Shown here one piece after another: positions 53,325-62,341 of a stretch of DNA of 64,000 bases. Below the pieces are notes generated by a model, which was not told the origin of the DNA, did no database searches, and saw only the letters and a program-made list of their open reading frames with translations. The position numbers and the translations under genes were made by a program. Source of the stretch: Sinorhizobium fredii USDA 257 (GTDB lineage Bacteria > Pseudomonadota > Alphaproteobacteria > Rhizobiales > Rhizobiaceae); the NCBI RefSeq assembly GCF_000265205.3, contig NC_018000.1, forward strand, positions 1,116,001 through 1,180,000, given 5' to 3'. Position 1 is the first letter of the stretch; each line of letters starts with the position of its first letter.

Positions 53325-55634
53325 ATGGCGGAACGGATCTCCTGCTTCGTGATGAGCGGCGGCGTCGGCTCTCGGCTTTGGCCCCTTTCGCGCGAGGACA
53401 ATCCCAAGCAATTCCATGACCTTTCCGGCCGTGGTTCGATGCTGCTCAGCACCATCCGGCGGCTCAAGGCCCGGCCGGCGGGCGATACGTCGATCCACCT
53501 GATCGCCTCCGAACGCCATGCCGAGCGAGTGCGCGCCGACATGGCCGGCATCGACCTTGCGGGCGGTCGCGCCATATTCGAGCCGGTCGCCCGAAATACC
53601 GCGGCTGCAGTGGCGGTGGCCGCGCTCGAGACGATTGCTGCCCACGGTGACGGGCTGGTGCTGGTGGTGCCGTCGGACCACGAGATTTCGACCGAGAGGC
53701 AATTCTGGGAAACGGTGGAAAGGGGAGTGCCGGCTGCCGGCGCGGGCAGGCTCGTCATCTTCGGCATTCCGCCAAGTCAGCCGGAGACCGGCTACGGTTA
53801 TATCGAAGCGACGGGGGAGGGCGATGTCCGCGATGTCGCGCGCTTCGTCGAAAAGCCCGACCTGGAAACGGCGATGGCCTATGTCGCGGCCGGCATCTTC
53901 TTCTGGAACGCCGGCATCTTCCTGTTTCGCGCCAGCGCCATGCGCGCGGCGTTCTGCAGGCATCAGCCCGAAATTTGGGAGACGGCGGAGCGGGCCTTCG
54001 CGGCCGCGGCGAGCGAGGTGTCGGGTGCCTATCTGCCGCAGGGGCTTTACTCGACAATTCCTTCGGTCTCGATCGACTATGCGATCATGGAGCATGCCAG
54101 CGACATCGCCATGGTGCCGGCAAGCTTCCGCTGGAGCGACCTTGGCTCCTGGCAGTCTCTGCTTGATGTCAGCCCGACGGATGCGACCGGAAACGTTGCG
54201 ATCGGCGACGTCGTGGCTATCGACTGCGAGCACTCCTACCTGCGCAGCCAAGGCCGCCTGCTCTCGGTTATCGGGCTCAAGGACGTCGCGATCGTGGCGA
54301 CGGCCGACGCGATCTTCGTGGCGCCGGTGGCCAAGAGCCAGGAGGTCAAACGCATCGTCGAACAGTTGGAGAAGAGCGGGCGGCTGGAGACGAAGTTCAC
54401 GCCGGCCCACGACCGCGTGATGCTGCCCGGGGCCTGGCGCCAGCGGGTCGCCCATTGGCTATTCGAGGAGACCCTGCCGCTGTGGTCGACGGCGGGCGTC
54501 GACGAGCGGAATGGCGGATTTCACGAGGCGCTGAGCTTCGATGGCGCGCCGCTGATGAAGCCGAAGCGCATGCGCACCATGGCCCGCCAGGTCTACGCCT
54601 TTTCCGTGGCAAAGCTGCGCGGCTGGGACGGCGATGCCGACCGGCTGATCGCGCACGGCATCAAATTTATGGAGAAAGGCCGCACGAAGCGGGGCGGCTG
54701 GGCAAGGGTGCTTCATGAAGACGGCGCCATCGCCGATGGCTGCGAGGACGCCTATGACCATGCTTGCGTGCTTCTTGCGCTCGCCCACGCTCACCAGGCC
54801 GGCAATCCGGACGCGCTACGCCTTGGTCAGGAGACCTTCGCCTTCCTCGACGCGCATCTGGAGGACGAACGGCTGACGGGATTCCTGGAAACCTCCGACG
54901 GCACCGAACTGCGCCGTACGAACCCGCACATGCACCTGCTCGAAGCTTTTCTCGCCTGGCACACGGCGACCGGCGAGCGCGGCTATCTTCGCCGCGCTGC
55001 CCGCATCATCGATCTGTTCCGCAGCCATTACTTCGACGTCGAAAGCTGGACGCTCGGGGAGTATTTCGACAATTCCTGGCGGCCGGCGGCCGGCGAGCAG
55101 GGCCAGTGGACCGAGCCTGGCCATCACTTCGAATGGGCATCGCTGCTGGTCGAGTTCGTTTCCAAGAGCAGGCAGACGGATTTGATCCCCTTTGGCCGGA
55201 AACTCTATGCCTCCGCAATCGCCAACGGCCTCAACCGCTCGACCGGCCTAGCCTATGGCGCTGTCTCGCGCTGCGGCCTGCCGCTCGATATCATCTCGCG
55301 CAGTTGGCCGCAGGCCGAGGCGATCAAGGCCGCGATCGCGCTTGAAGGGACCGGCGGACCGGACCTCAAGCCGGAGATCGAGGCGCGCGTCGGCCACCTG
55401 TTCCGCTGGCATATCGACCCGGCCCCGCTCGGAATGTGGATCGACCGCATCGACGAAAAGGGAAGGGTCGTCGCTACCGAAGTTCCTGCCTCGACCTTCT
55501 ATCACCTCGTCACCGCCCTCATGCAGTATCTCGACAAGACGGAAGGGACAGCGATCATCTACCAATTGCCTGCCTCCCCGCAAAGCACCAGCGCCGTGGA
55601 TCCTTCAACCGCGTTTGGCAAGGCAACTGCGTGA
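53325..55634 (+). CDS. mannose-1-phosphate guanylyltransferase fused to AGE-type epimerase/isomerase
   Basis: 769 residues. Residues 1 to about 360 are a ManC-type guanylyltransferase: CFVMSGGVGSRLWPLSREDN near residue 7, PKQF, VVPSDHEI, and FVEKPDLE with NAGIFLF. From about residue 375 the protein continues as an AGE (N-acylglucosamine 2-epimerase)/phosphomannose-isomerase-like alpha/alpha barrel (RMRTMARQVYAFSVAKLRGW, DAYDHACVLLALAHAHQ, RRTNPHMHLLEAFLAWH, EPGHHFEWASLLVEF). Most bifunctional ManC proteins instead carry a cupin isomerase domain. Both halves together would turn fructose 6-phosphate, via the mutase, into GDP-mannose. The ATG at 53325 follows GGGACGAG; an upstream in-frame start overlaps manB. 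Confidence 0.9.
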   Translation: MAERISCFVMSGGVGSRLWPLSREDNPKQFHDLSGRGSMLLSTIRRLKARPAGDTSIHLIASERHAERVRADMAGIDLAGGRAIFEPVARNTAAAVAVAALETIAAHGDGLVLVVPSDHEISTERQFWETVERGVPAAGAGRLVIFGIPPSQPETGYGYIEATGEGDVRDVARFVEKPDLETAMAYVAAGIFFWNAGIFLFRASAMRAAFCRHQPEIWETAERAFAAAASEVSGAYLPQGLYSTIPSVSIDYAIMEHASDIAMVPASFRWSDLGSWQSLLDVSPTDATGNVAIGDVVAIDCEHSYLRSQGRLLSVIGLKDVAIVATADAIFVAPVAKSQEVKRIVEQLEKSGRLETKFTPAHDRVMLPGAWRQRVAHWLFEETLPLWSTAGVDERNGGFHEALSFDGAPLMKPKRMRTMARQVYAFSVAKLRGWDGDADRLIAHGIKFMEKGRTKRGGWARVLHEDGAIADGCEDAYDHACVLLALAHAHQAGNPDALRLGQETFAFLDAHLEDERLTGFLETSDGTELRRTNPHMHLLEAFLAWHTATGERGYLRRAARIIDLFRSHYFDVESWTLGEYFDNSWRPAAGEQGQWTEPGHHFEWASLLVEFVSKSRQTDLIPFGRKLYASAIANGLNRSTGLAYGAVSRCGLPLDIISRSWPQAEAIKAAIALEGTGGPDLKPEIEARVGHLFRWHIDPAPLGMWIDRIDEKGRVVATEVPASTFYHLVTALMQYLDKTEGTAIIYQLPASPQSTSAVDPSTAFGKATA

Positions 55635-55672
55635 GATGAGATCGAAGCGGAGCACGCGCCCGAGCTTCGCGC

Positions 55673-57016
55673 CTACGACTCGTCCGTCAGCGCCCGCTTG
55701 TCGAGCCCGAGCTTCTGCATCTTCTCGTAGAGCGTCTTGCGCGAGATGCCGAGCGATTCATAGACGGGCTTCAGCGCGCCGCCATGCGCTGCGAGGGCGC
55801 TGGCGATGACGCTCTTTTCGAAGGCGGCGACCCGGTCGGCAAGGCGAGACCCGTTGGCGGGCGAGGCTGCTTCGTCGCGTTCGGTTTCGAGGCCCAGCAC
55901 CAGACGCTCGGCAGCATTACGCAGTTCGCGAACATTGCCAGGCCAATCACGCGTCGCCATTTCGGAGGCGAGCGACGGCGAGATCTCGAGGTCATCGCGG
56001 CCGTAGCGGGCGGCGGATTCCCGCACGAGCTGCATGAAGAGCAGCGGGACATCGGAGCGGCGCTCTGCGAGCGGCGGAACGCGCAAGGTGGCGACGTTCA
56101 GCCGGTAGAGCAGGTCGGCGCGGAAGCGCCCGGCGGCGACCTCCGGCTCGAGCTCCAGCTTGCTGGTCGCGATGAAGCGCACGTCGAGAGGCACTGTCTC
56201 GTTGGAGCCGAGCCGGGTTATCACCCTTTCCTGCAGCACGCGCAGGAATTTCGCCTGCAGATCGAACGGCATGGAGCCGATTTCGTCGAGCAGGATCGTG
56301 CCGCCACGCCCGTGCTCGAACTTGCCGTAGCGCGGCCGAAGGGCACCCGGGAAGGCCCCGGGCTCATGGCCGAAGAGCTCGCTCTCGATCAGGTTTTGCG
56401 GCAGGGCCGCGCAATTGATGGCGATGAAGGGGCTGTTGGCCCGGCTGCTCAGATCATGCAGCGCCCGGGCCACCACCTCCTTGCCGACGCCGGTCTCGCC
56501 GATGATCAGCGTGTCGGCGTCCGACGCGCCGATGGCGCGCACCCGGTAGCGCAGGTCGACCATAACCTGGCTTCGCCCGGGCAGGCGCTGCTCGATGTCG
56601 TCGCGCTTTCCGGCGACCGCTCGCAAGCGTCGGTTCTCCAGCACCAGGCCACGCCAATCGAGGGCGCGGCGGATCGTGCCTGCGAGCGTCTGCGCCGTGT
56701 AGGGTTTTTCGACGAAATCATAGGCGCCCTCCCGCATCGCCCTGACCGCCAGTTGCACATCGCCATGGCCGGTAACGAGGATCACCGGCACTTCCGAATC
56801 GATCTCGCGGATGCGCTGTAGGAAGGTCATGCCGTCCATTCCCGGCATGCGGATATCGCTGATGACGACGCCGGGAAAACTGAAGCTGATGAATTCAAGT
56901 GCCCGCTCGGCGCTGGCGAAGGTATCTACACGGAAGCCCGCGAGTTCCAGCGCCTGCGCGCTCGAGCGGCGCAGTTCCTCCTCGTCGTCGACAAGCAGCA
57001 CGCGGCTCTCGCTCAT
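55673..57016 (-). CDS. dctD: C4-dicarboxylate transport response regulator DctD
   Basis: NtrC-family sigma-54 activator, 447 residues. The receiver has the phosphorylated Asp54 (VVISDIRMPGMDG). The AAA+ domain has Walker A GETGVGKE near 173 and the ESELFGHEPGAFPGA loop, which contacts sigma-54; it reads GAFPGA where most relatives have GAFTGA. A Fis-type HTH is at the C terminus (ISRKTLYEKMQKL). With DctB it activates dctA for C4-dicarboxylate uptake. An IS110-family element now separates it from dctB; its ATG formerly overlapped the end of dctB (AATGAGC). It may therefore depend on a promoter inside the insertion sequence. Confidence 0.9.
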   Translation of the reverse strand: MSESRVLLVDDEEELRRSSAQALELAGFRVDTFASAERALEFISFSFPGVVISDIRMPGMDGMTFLQRIREIDSEVPVILVTGHGDVQLAVRAMREGAYDFVEKPYTAQTLAGTIRRALDWRGLVLENRRLRAVAGKRDDIEQRLPGRSQVMVDLRYRVRAIGASDADTLIIGETGVGKEVVARALHDLSSRANSPFIAINCAALPQNLIESELFGHEPGAFPGALRPRYGKFEHGRGGTILLDEIGSMPFDLQAKFLRVLQERVITRLGSNETVPLDVRFIATSKLELEPEVAAGRFRADLLYRLNVATLRVPPLAERRSDVPLLFMQLVRESAARYGRDDLEISPSLASEMATRDWPGNVRELRNAAERLVLGLETERDEAASPANGSRLADRVAAFEKSVIASALAAHGGALKPVYESLGISRKTLYEKMQKLGLDKRALTDES

Positions 57017-57034
57017 TCGGCCTTACCCTTTTTC

Positions 57035-57240
57035 ATAGTGCCTACTGCGGTGAGAAGCTGCTTAGGCGCAGGTGATGCGGGTATGATTGTCATTCTGGCT
57101 GTCCTTGATGGCTCCGGCGGCTGAGCCGCCCGCTTCACCGACCTGGATCGACCGCTGATTGCTCGATGCCCGCGATGGCTATGTAAGGCGATGTCGGCGT
57201 GTCCGGGCCTGCGCGGTCGCCACGTCATGCGAGGAGCGTC
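57035..57240 (+). ncRNA. candidate bridge RNA region of the IS110 element
   Basis: IS110-group elements encode a structured bridge RNA in the noncoding end upstream of the transposase. Here the 200 bases before the transposase contain at least one strong hairpin (GGCGGCTGAGCCGCC near 57115-57129) and no gene. Location and length fit, but no loops matching donor or target were verified. Confidence 0.3.
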
Positions 57241-58418
57241 ATGGAGATTTACGTTGGAATAGATGTTGCCAAGGAAACCCAGTGGGCCTGCGCTCTCGAT
57301 GCGCGCGCCCAGGTTCTGCTCGACCGCGCGGTCGAGAACGATCAGGCCGCGATCGAGGGCCTCGTCGCCGACCTGCGCGGCCTCGGTGGCGAGGTCGTGG
57401 TCGGGCTGGACATCACCGGATCGCTGGCGCGCTTCCTGGAGGCCATCCTCCTGGCCGAGGGGTTGCGTCTCGTCCATGTGCCCGGCATCGCCGTCAACCG
57501 GGCCGGACAGGGCTTTTCCGGCGGCGAGCGCAAGTCCGACCCGCGCGATGTGCACACCATCGCCGAGCTGGTCCGGACGCGTGATCTGCGCCCGATCCTG
57601 CCAGACGACGAGACCGCGATCGCACTGCGTCTCAAAGTCACGCGACGCCGCGAACTCAGCGACGACCAGACGCGCCGCATCTCCCGAATGCGCCAGCTCC
57701 TGGGCGCTATTCACCCCGGCCTCGAACGCCGGCTCGACCTGACGGCCAAGGGACCGCTCGTCCTTGTCACCCGCTACGTCACGCCGGCCGAAATCCGCCG
57801 GGCCGGCCTTAAGCGGCTCATGGCGCATCTCAAGCGAACACCTCACCTGCACGCCGTCGAGGCACTGGCCCAACGCTCCCTCGAAGCCGCCGAGGGCCAG
57901 AGCATCGCTGTTCCCGGCGAAGCCAGCTTCGCCGACATGATCCGCGACTCGCCGCTGAGGCCCTGCAGGCGCGCGAGGCGATCGCCCGCATCGACCGCGA
58001 TTTGGAGGCCCTGCTCGAGCGCCACCCTGACGGCGCCCTCGTCCGCTCGCTGCCGGGGATGGGGGCGGTGCTGTCGGCAGAACTCATCGCCAACATTGGC
58101 ACCATCGAGCGATTCCACTCGGCCGACGCCCTGGCCAGCGCCGCAGGCCTGACGCCCGTCATCCGCCAATCCGGAAAATCCAGGAACTGGCGCCGCGCAT
58201 TTGGCGGCGACAAGGCCCTCAAGCGGGTATTCCTCCAGAGTGCCTTCTGCGCCGTCTCCACCAGAGACCCGCTCTCCAAAGCCTTCTACGACCGAAAACG
58301 GCGAGAGGGAAAACACCACACCCAGGCCATCATCGCCTTGGCCCGCCGACGCGTCACCGTCCTGTGGACAATGCTCCGAACCAGGCAAACCTTCGTTCCA
58401 ACTCAAAAAGCCGCTTGA
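57241..58418 (+). pseudogene. IS110-family transposase, frameshifted
   Basis: The N-terminal RuvC-like DEDD domain is intact in frame 1: YVGIDVAKETQWACALDARA, VVGLDITGSLARFLEAILLA, and SDPRDVHTIAEL. Near 57950 the frame changes, and the C-terminal Tnp domain (AREAIARIDRDLEALLERHP, then VRSLPGMGAVLSAELIANIG and GLTPVIRQSGKSRNWRRAFG with the conserved Ser) continues in frame 3. One base seems to be lost. The conceptual product is about 392 residues. A sequencing error would restore an active enzyme. Confidence 0.85.
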
Positions 58419-58426
58419 CTTGCGCA

Positions 58427-60349
58427 TTACTCTGCCGCCTCCCGCTCTGCTTCGGGAACGGCAGCAAGTTCGATGCGGAACACGGCTCCCCCTTCGGCAT
58501 GGTTCGACACCTTTAGGCTGCCGCCGAAATCCTTGATGATGTTGTAGGAAATTGAAAGGCCGAGACCGAGACCCTTGCCCACCCCCTTGGTCGTATAGAA
58601 GGGATCGAAGATGCGTTCGGCGATAGCGGGTGCGACGCCAGCGCCGCGATCGCGGATGGTCAGCACCGCCGTGTCGCCTTCGCGCCAGGCGCGCACCGTA
58701 ATCGTGCGGTCCTCGAGCCCTTCGACAGCGTCGGCCGCATTGGAGATGACGTTGACGAGCACCTGCTGCAGCCGCACCGAACCGGCGCGGACGACGAGCG
58801 GTTCGGTGCCGAGGTCGATATCGATTCCGGCGTTCGCCGTCTTCAACCGCGTTGCGACGATCTCCATCGTATCGTGCATCACATCTTCGAGCGGTACGGG
58901 GCCGAGCTTTTCGTTCGGCTTTCGCGCGAAATTGCGCAGATGTCGGCTGATCGCCGCCATGCGGTCGATAAGGCCGGAGATGCGCCTGACATTGTCGCTC
59001 GCTTCCGTCGTTCTCCCCCGCTCGATCAGCAGCGACGCGCTGTCGGCATAGGTCTTGGCGGCGGCAAGCGGTTGGTTGAACTCGTGCGAGAGCGCCGCTG
59101 ACATCTGGCCGAGCCCCGCAAGCTTGCCTGCCTGGACGAGATCCGCCTGCGTCTGGCGCAACTGTTGCTCGGTAAGGCGTCGTTCGGCGATCTCCGCTTC
59201 GATCTGCACGTTGACGCGAGCGAGATCCGCCGTGCGCTCCTCGACCCGGCGCTCCAGTTCCTCCTGCGCCTGCTCCTGCATCAGCATCCGCTCCCGCAGC
59301 CGCGCGCGCCGCTGGATGAGGATTGCGATCGCCAAACCGGTAAGGCAGAGCAACAGGATGGCGGCCGCGACCGTGGTCAAGGCCTGGGTCCTGACCGAGG
59401 CCGTATCGGTCAAGACGTTCACTGTCCAGTCCGCGTCCGACATATAGTGCGAGAGGACAAGGTACTCCCGGGCGCTGTCGCCGCCCGTAACCGTCATCAA
59501 GGCATGGCCGTCAGTCTCGCTTCGAGCGACCGGCAAGGGGTGGAGGATGGCATTGGCATAGCGCCGCGAGCCTTCCGTCCGGGCAAGCCGATCCGGCGTT
59601 AGGGGCAGGATACCGGCGTAGAGCCACTCCGGATCCCCGCTCATGAAAATGATCCCTTCCGGATCGGAAACGAAAATCCTGTACTCGCCGCCCTGCCATG
59701 AGGTTTCGATTGTCTCGATATCGACCTTGAAGACGATGACGCCGCGGATCTCGTCGCCGATTTGTATCGGCGAACCGAAGTAATAGCCGCGCTTGAGCGA
59801 GGTGGTCCCGAGCGCATAGAAGCGGGACTGCTCTCCGCGCAGAGCATCCTGGAAATAGGGGCGGTAGCTGAAATTCTGGCCGACGAAGCTCGCCGGACCG
59901 TCATAATTGCTGGCGGCAATCGTGTCGCCGTCCGGGGTGATGACGTAGATGTCGGACGATTTCAGGAGGCCATTGATCTCCTTGAGGTAGCCATTGACGG
60001 AGTCCCGCAGCCGGCGGTCCCGGGGACGCGTCACGAGTTCCTTGATGTCGTCGTGATCGGCAATCAGCGCGGGTAGCGCCTGATAGCGATTGAGGTGGCC
60101 GCTGAGTGCGGCGACGGCCAGCCTAAGGGTTGTGTTCGCCTGTGCCGAGGCTTCCTGCATGTAACTGCGCGTCGCAAGGACATTCCCGTGGACGGCAAGT
60201 GTCACGGCGGCGACCGGCAGGAGCAAAAGCATTAGCAGGAAACGGTATTTCACGGAATGCCCGGGCTCCTCCTCCCGCGCGTGTAAGGCGATGCTTGGAT
60301 CGTAGAAGCGCGCTCGACCCGTGGCAAGCGGCCGGTGAGTACCGTCCCG
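58427..60349 (-). CDS. dctB: C4-dicarboxylate sensor kinase DctB, 3' end altered by IS110
   Basis: Sensor kinase with an N-terminal helix (KYRFLLMLLLLPVAAVTLAV), a periplasmic dCache-like sensor domain (YVITPDGDTIAASNYDGP and FSYRPYFQDALRG), a second helix (ALTTVAAAILLLCLTGLAIA) and a coiled coil. The kinase core follows, with SHEFNQPLAAAKTYAD (phosphorylated His), NVISNAADAVEGL and FYTTKGVGKGLGLGL. It senses C4-dicarboxylates and phosphorylates DctD. The start is uncertain (ATG 60349, GTG 60253 or ATG 60451). The last codons were replaced when the IS110 element inserted, and the protein now ends EREAAE, so a few C-terminal residues are probably lost. No dctA is adjacent. Confidence 0.88.
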   Translation of the reverse strand, partial: RDGTHRPLATGRARFYDPSIALHAREEEPGHSVKYRFLLMLLLLPVAAVTLAVHGNVLATRSYMQEASAQANTTLRLAVAALSGHLNRYQALPALIADHDDIKELVTRPRDRRLRDSVNGYLKEINGLLKSSDIYVITPDGDTIAASNYDGPASFVGQNFSYRPYFQDALRGEQSRFYALGTTSLKRGYYFGSPIQIGDEIRGVIVFKVDIETIETSWQGGEYRIFVSDPEGIIFMSGDPEWLYAGILPLTPDRLARTEGSRRYANAILHPLPVARSETDGHALMTVTGGDSAREYLVLSHYMSDADWTVNVLTDTASVRTQALTTVAAAILLLCLTGLAIAILIQRRARLRERMLMQEQAQEELERRVEERTADLARVNVQIEAEIAERRLTEQQLRQTQADLVQAGKLAGLGQMSAALSHEFNQPLAAAKTYADSASLLIERGRTTEASDNVRRISGLIDRMAAISRHLRNFARKPNEKLGPVPLEDVMHDTMEIVATRLKTANAGIDIDLGTEPLVVRAGSVRLQQVLVNVISNAADAVEGLEDRTITVRAWREGDTAVLTIRDRGAGVAPAIAERIFDPFYTTKGVGKGLGLGLSISYNIIKDFGGSLKVSNHAEGGAVFRIELAAVPEAEREAAE

Positions 60350-60483
60350 CATAAACGATTGGCTGTGAGTGTCAACGAAGCATTGACACTGCGTTTGTTG
60401 CACTGGGCTTTCGCCGTTGGCTGCGAGAGAGCATCTATTCGGCATCGACAAGCCCGGAGATAGACGGGCAGAAAGGCACCGGC

Positions 60484-61416
60484 ATGCTCGACCAGATCAA
60501 AGGCCTGCATCACGTCACGTCCATGGCGGACGATGCCCGCACCAACAATCACTTTTTCACGAATACGCTTGGCCTCCGCCGCGTCAAGAAGACGGTGAAT
60601 TTCGATTCGCCGGACGTGTACCATCTCTATTACGGCGACAGCACCGGCACGCCCGGTACGGTGATGACCTATTTTCCCTTTCCGCAGATGCCGCGCGGCC
60701 GCGCCGGCACCGGCGAGGTGGGAACGACCGTCTTTTCCGTGCCAAAAGGGTCGCTCGGTTTCTGGCAGGACCGGCTGGCGCGGCTCGACGTTGGCGGCCT
60801 CAAGGCCGAGGAGACCTTCGGCGAGAAGCGGTTGCACTTCGCCGGTCCCGACGGCGACGGCTTTGCACTTGTCGAGATGAAGGACGATCCGCGCGCGCCG
60901 TGGACGGAAGGCGGCATTTCGGAGGATCACGCGATCCGCGGCTTTCACTCGGTTTCGATGCGGCTGCACGATGAAGGCGCGACGGCGGAATTGCTGAAGT
61001 TCATGGGCTACGAGGAGCTTGACCGCAAGGATGGTGTCACAAGGCTGATCGTGCCCGGCGGCAATGGCGCGGGCCTAGTCGACCTGGAGACGCTGCCGAA
61101 CATCAACCGCGCCGCACAGGGCGCCGGCTCTGTGCACCACGTTGCCTTCGCCGTCGATAATCGCGAGAAGCAACTCGAAGTTCGGAAAGCGCTGATGGAT
61201 ACCGGCTATCACGTCACGCCGGTTATCGATCGCAACTATTTCTGGGCCATCTATTTCCGCACGCCGGGCGGCGTCCTCTTCGAGATTGCCACCAACGAGC
61301 CGGGTTTCGACCGCGACGAGGAGGTCGCCCATCTCGGCGAGGCGCTGAAGCTGCCGCAGCAGCACAAGCATCTCCGGCCGATTCTCGAAAGCCATTTGCA
61401 GAAGCTCGAGGGATAA
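60484..61416 (+). CDS. VOC-family ring-cleaving dioxygenase (MhqO-like)
   Basis: 310 residues with two vicinal-oxygen-chelate domains. The metal-binding residues fit GLHHVTSMADDA (first His), RGFHSVSMRLHD and SVHHVAFAVDNRE, and GVLFEIATNEPGF (final Glu). The class includes hydroquinone- and catechol-type dioxygenases and MhqO of Bacillus. The next gene is a MhqD-like hydrolase, a pairing found in quinone-stress loci. It starts 134 bases from dctB, in the opposite direction, so its promoter lies in the shared gap. Confidence 0.85.
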   Translation: MLDQIKGLHHVTSMADDARTNNHFFTNTLGLRRVKKTVNFDSPDVYHLYYGDSTGTPGTVMTYFPFPQMPRGRAGTGEVGTTVFSVPKGSLGFWQDRLARLDVGGLKAEETFGEKRLHFAGPDGDGFALVEMKDDPRAPWTEGGISEDHAIRGFHSVSMRLHDEGATAELLKFMGYEELDRKDGVTRLIVPGGNGAGLVDLETLPNINRAAQGAGSVHHVAFAVDNREKQLEVRKALMDTGYHVTPVIDRNYFWAIYFRTPGGVLFEIATNEPGFDRDEEVAHLGEALKLPQQHKHLRPILESHLQKLEG

Positions 61417-61525
61417 AGAGTCTCCGGCGCTCCGCTCCTCCTTCGCACGTGCGAGGGACGGCAGGCGCTCTTAAAGTCGAGTGACACAAACGCCCACTAG
61501 CCTATTGGCTATAAAGGAGAAATCA

Positions 61526-62128
61526 ATGGTTTACCATGGCTATGTGCATAAGCTGAAAGCCGGCAAGCCCGGCAACCCGATCCTCTTTGTCCTCCACGGA
61601 ACGGGCGGCGACGAAAATCAGTTCTTCGGTTTCGGCGCCGAGCTTCTGCCGGAGGCTACCATCGTGTCGCCGCGCGGTGACGTGTCGGAGCATGGAGCCG
61701 CGCGCTTCTTCAGGCGCACGGGCGAGGGGGTCTACGACATGGCGGACCTGGCCCGCGCCACGGAGAAGATGGTAAATTTCGTGAAGACGCTCGCAGCCGA
61801 GCACGAAGCCACGGAGATCATCGGCCTTGGCTATTCGAACGGCGCCAATATTCTCGCCAACGTGCTGATCGAAGAAGGCGTCTTCGACAGGGCCGTGCTC
61901 ATGCATCCGCTGATCCCGTTCCGTCCGAAGGACAATTCCGTTCTCTCGGGCCGCAAGATCCTGGTCACCGCCGGCGAACGCGATCCGATCTGCCCGGCGC
62001 CGCTGACCCGGGCGCTCGCCGACTATTTCAAGGCGCAGCAGGCGACGGTCGAAGTCGAATGGCATTCCGGCGGTCACGACATCCGCCAGAACGAGATCGC
62101 GGCGATTGAGCGGTTTTTGAAGGGGTGA
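61526..62128 (+). CDS. carboxylesterase/phospholipase-like hydrolase (MhqD-like)
   Basis: 200-residue alpha/beta hydrolase. The nucleophile elbow is GLGYSNGAN and the oxyanion-hole motif is LHGTGGDENQF near the N terminus. A C-terminal GERDPICP carries the acid and WHSGGHDIR the catalytic His. The ATG at 61526 follows AAAGGAGAAATCA, better than one at 61481. It likely acts on small esters or quinone adducts together with the upstream dioxygenase. The substrate is unknown. Confidence 0.85.
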   Translation: MVYHGYVHKLKAGKPGNPILFVLHGTGGDENQFFGFGAELLPEATIVSPRGDVSEHGAARFFRRTGEGVYDMADLARATEKMVNFVKTLAAEHEATEIIGLGYSNGANILANVLIEEGVFDRAVLMHPLIPFRPKDNSVLSGRKILVTAGERDPICPAPLTRALADYFKAQQATVEVEWHSGGHDIRQNEIAAIERFLKG

Positions 62129-62341
62129 AACCCATCTATCCCGGCTTATCGAGAAAGCTGCACGGGGAGAGCCCTTTATTATTGCAAAGGCGGGAAAACC
62201 CATGGTCAAGGTTGTCCCGCTGGACCAGCCTTCAAGTACCGAAAACCGCCGAATTGGTTTCATGGCCGGTCAGTTTCAGGGTTCCGTACGATTTTGATCG
62301 CCTGGGCCGAGATGAATCGAACGTATCTTCGGCGTATGAAG

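Larger units (their letters stand above)
57030..58426 (+). mobile_element. IS110-family insertion sequence between dctB and dctD
   Basis: Transposase DNA (57241-58418) and about 200 bases of noncoding DNA before it lie between the end of dctB and dctD, which would otherwise be contiguous and overlapping. The exact ends cannot be fixed, because this family has no conventional inverted repeats, so the coordinates are approximate. On the dctD side, the codons for MKKGKAE and a TGA overlap the dctD ATG and look like the original end of dctB. The transposase frame is broken, so the copy is probably inactive. Confidence 0.8.
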
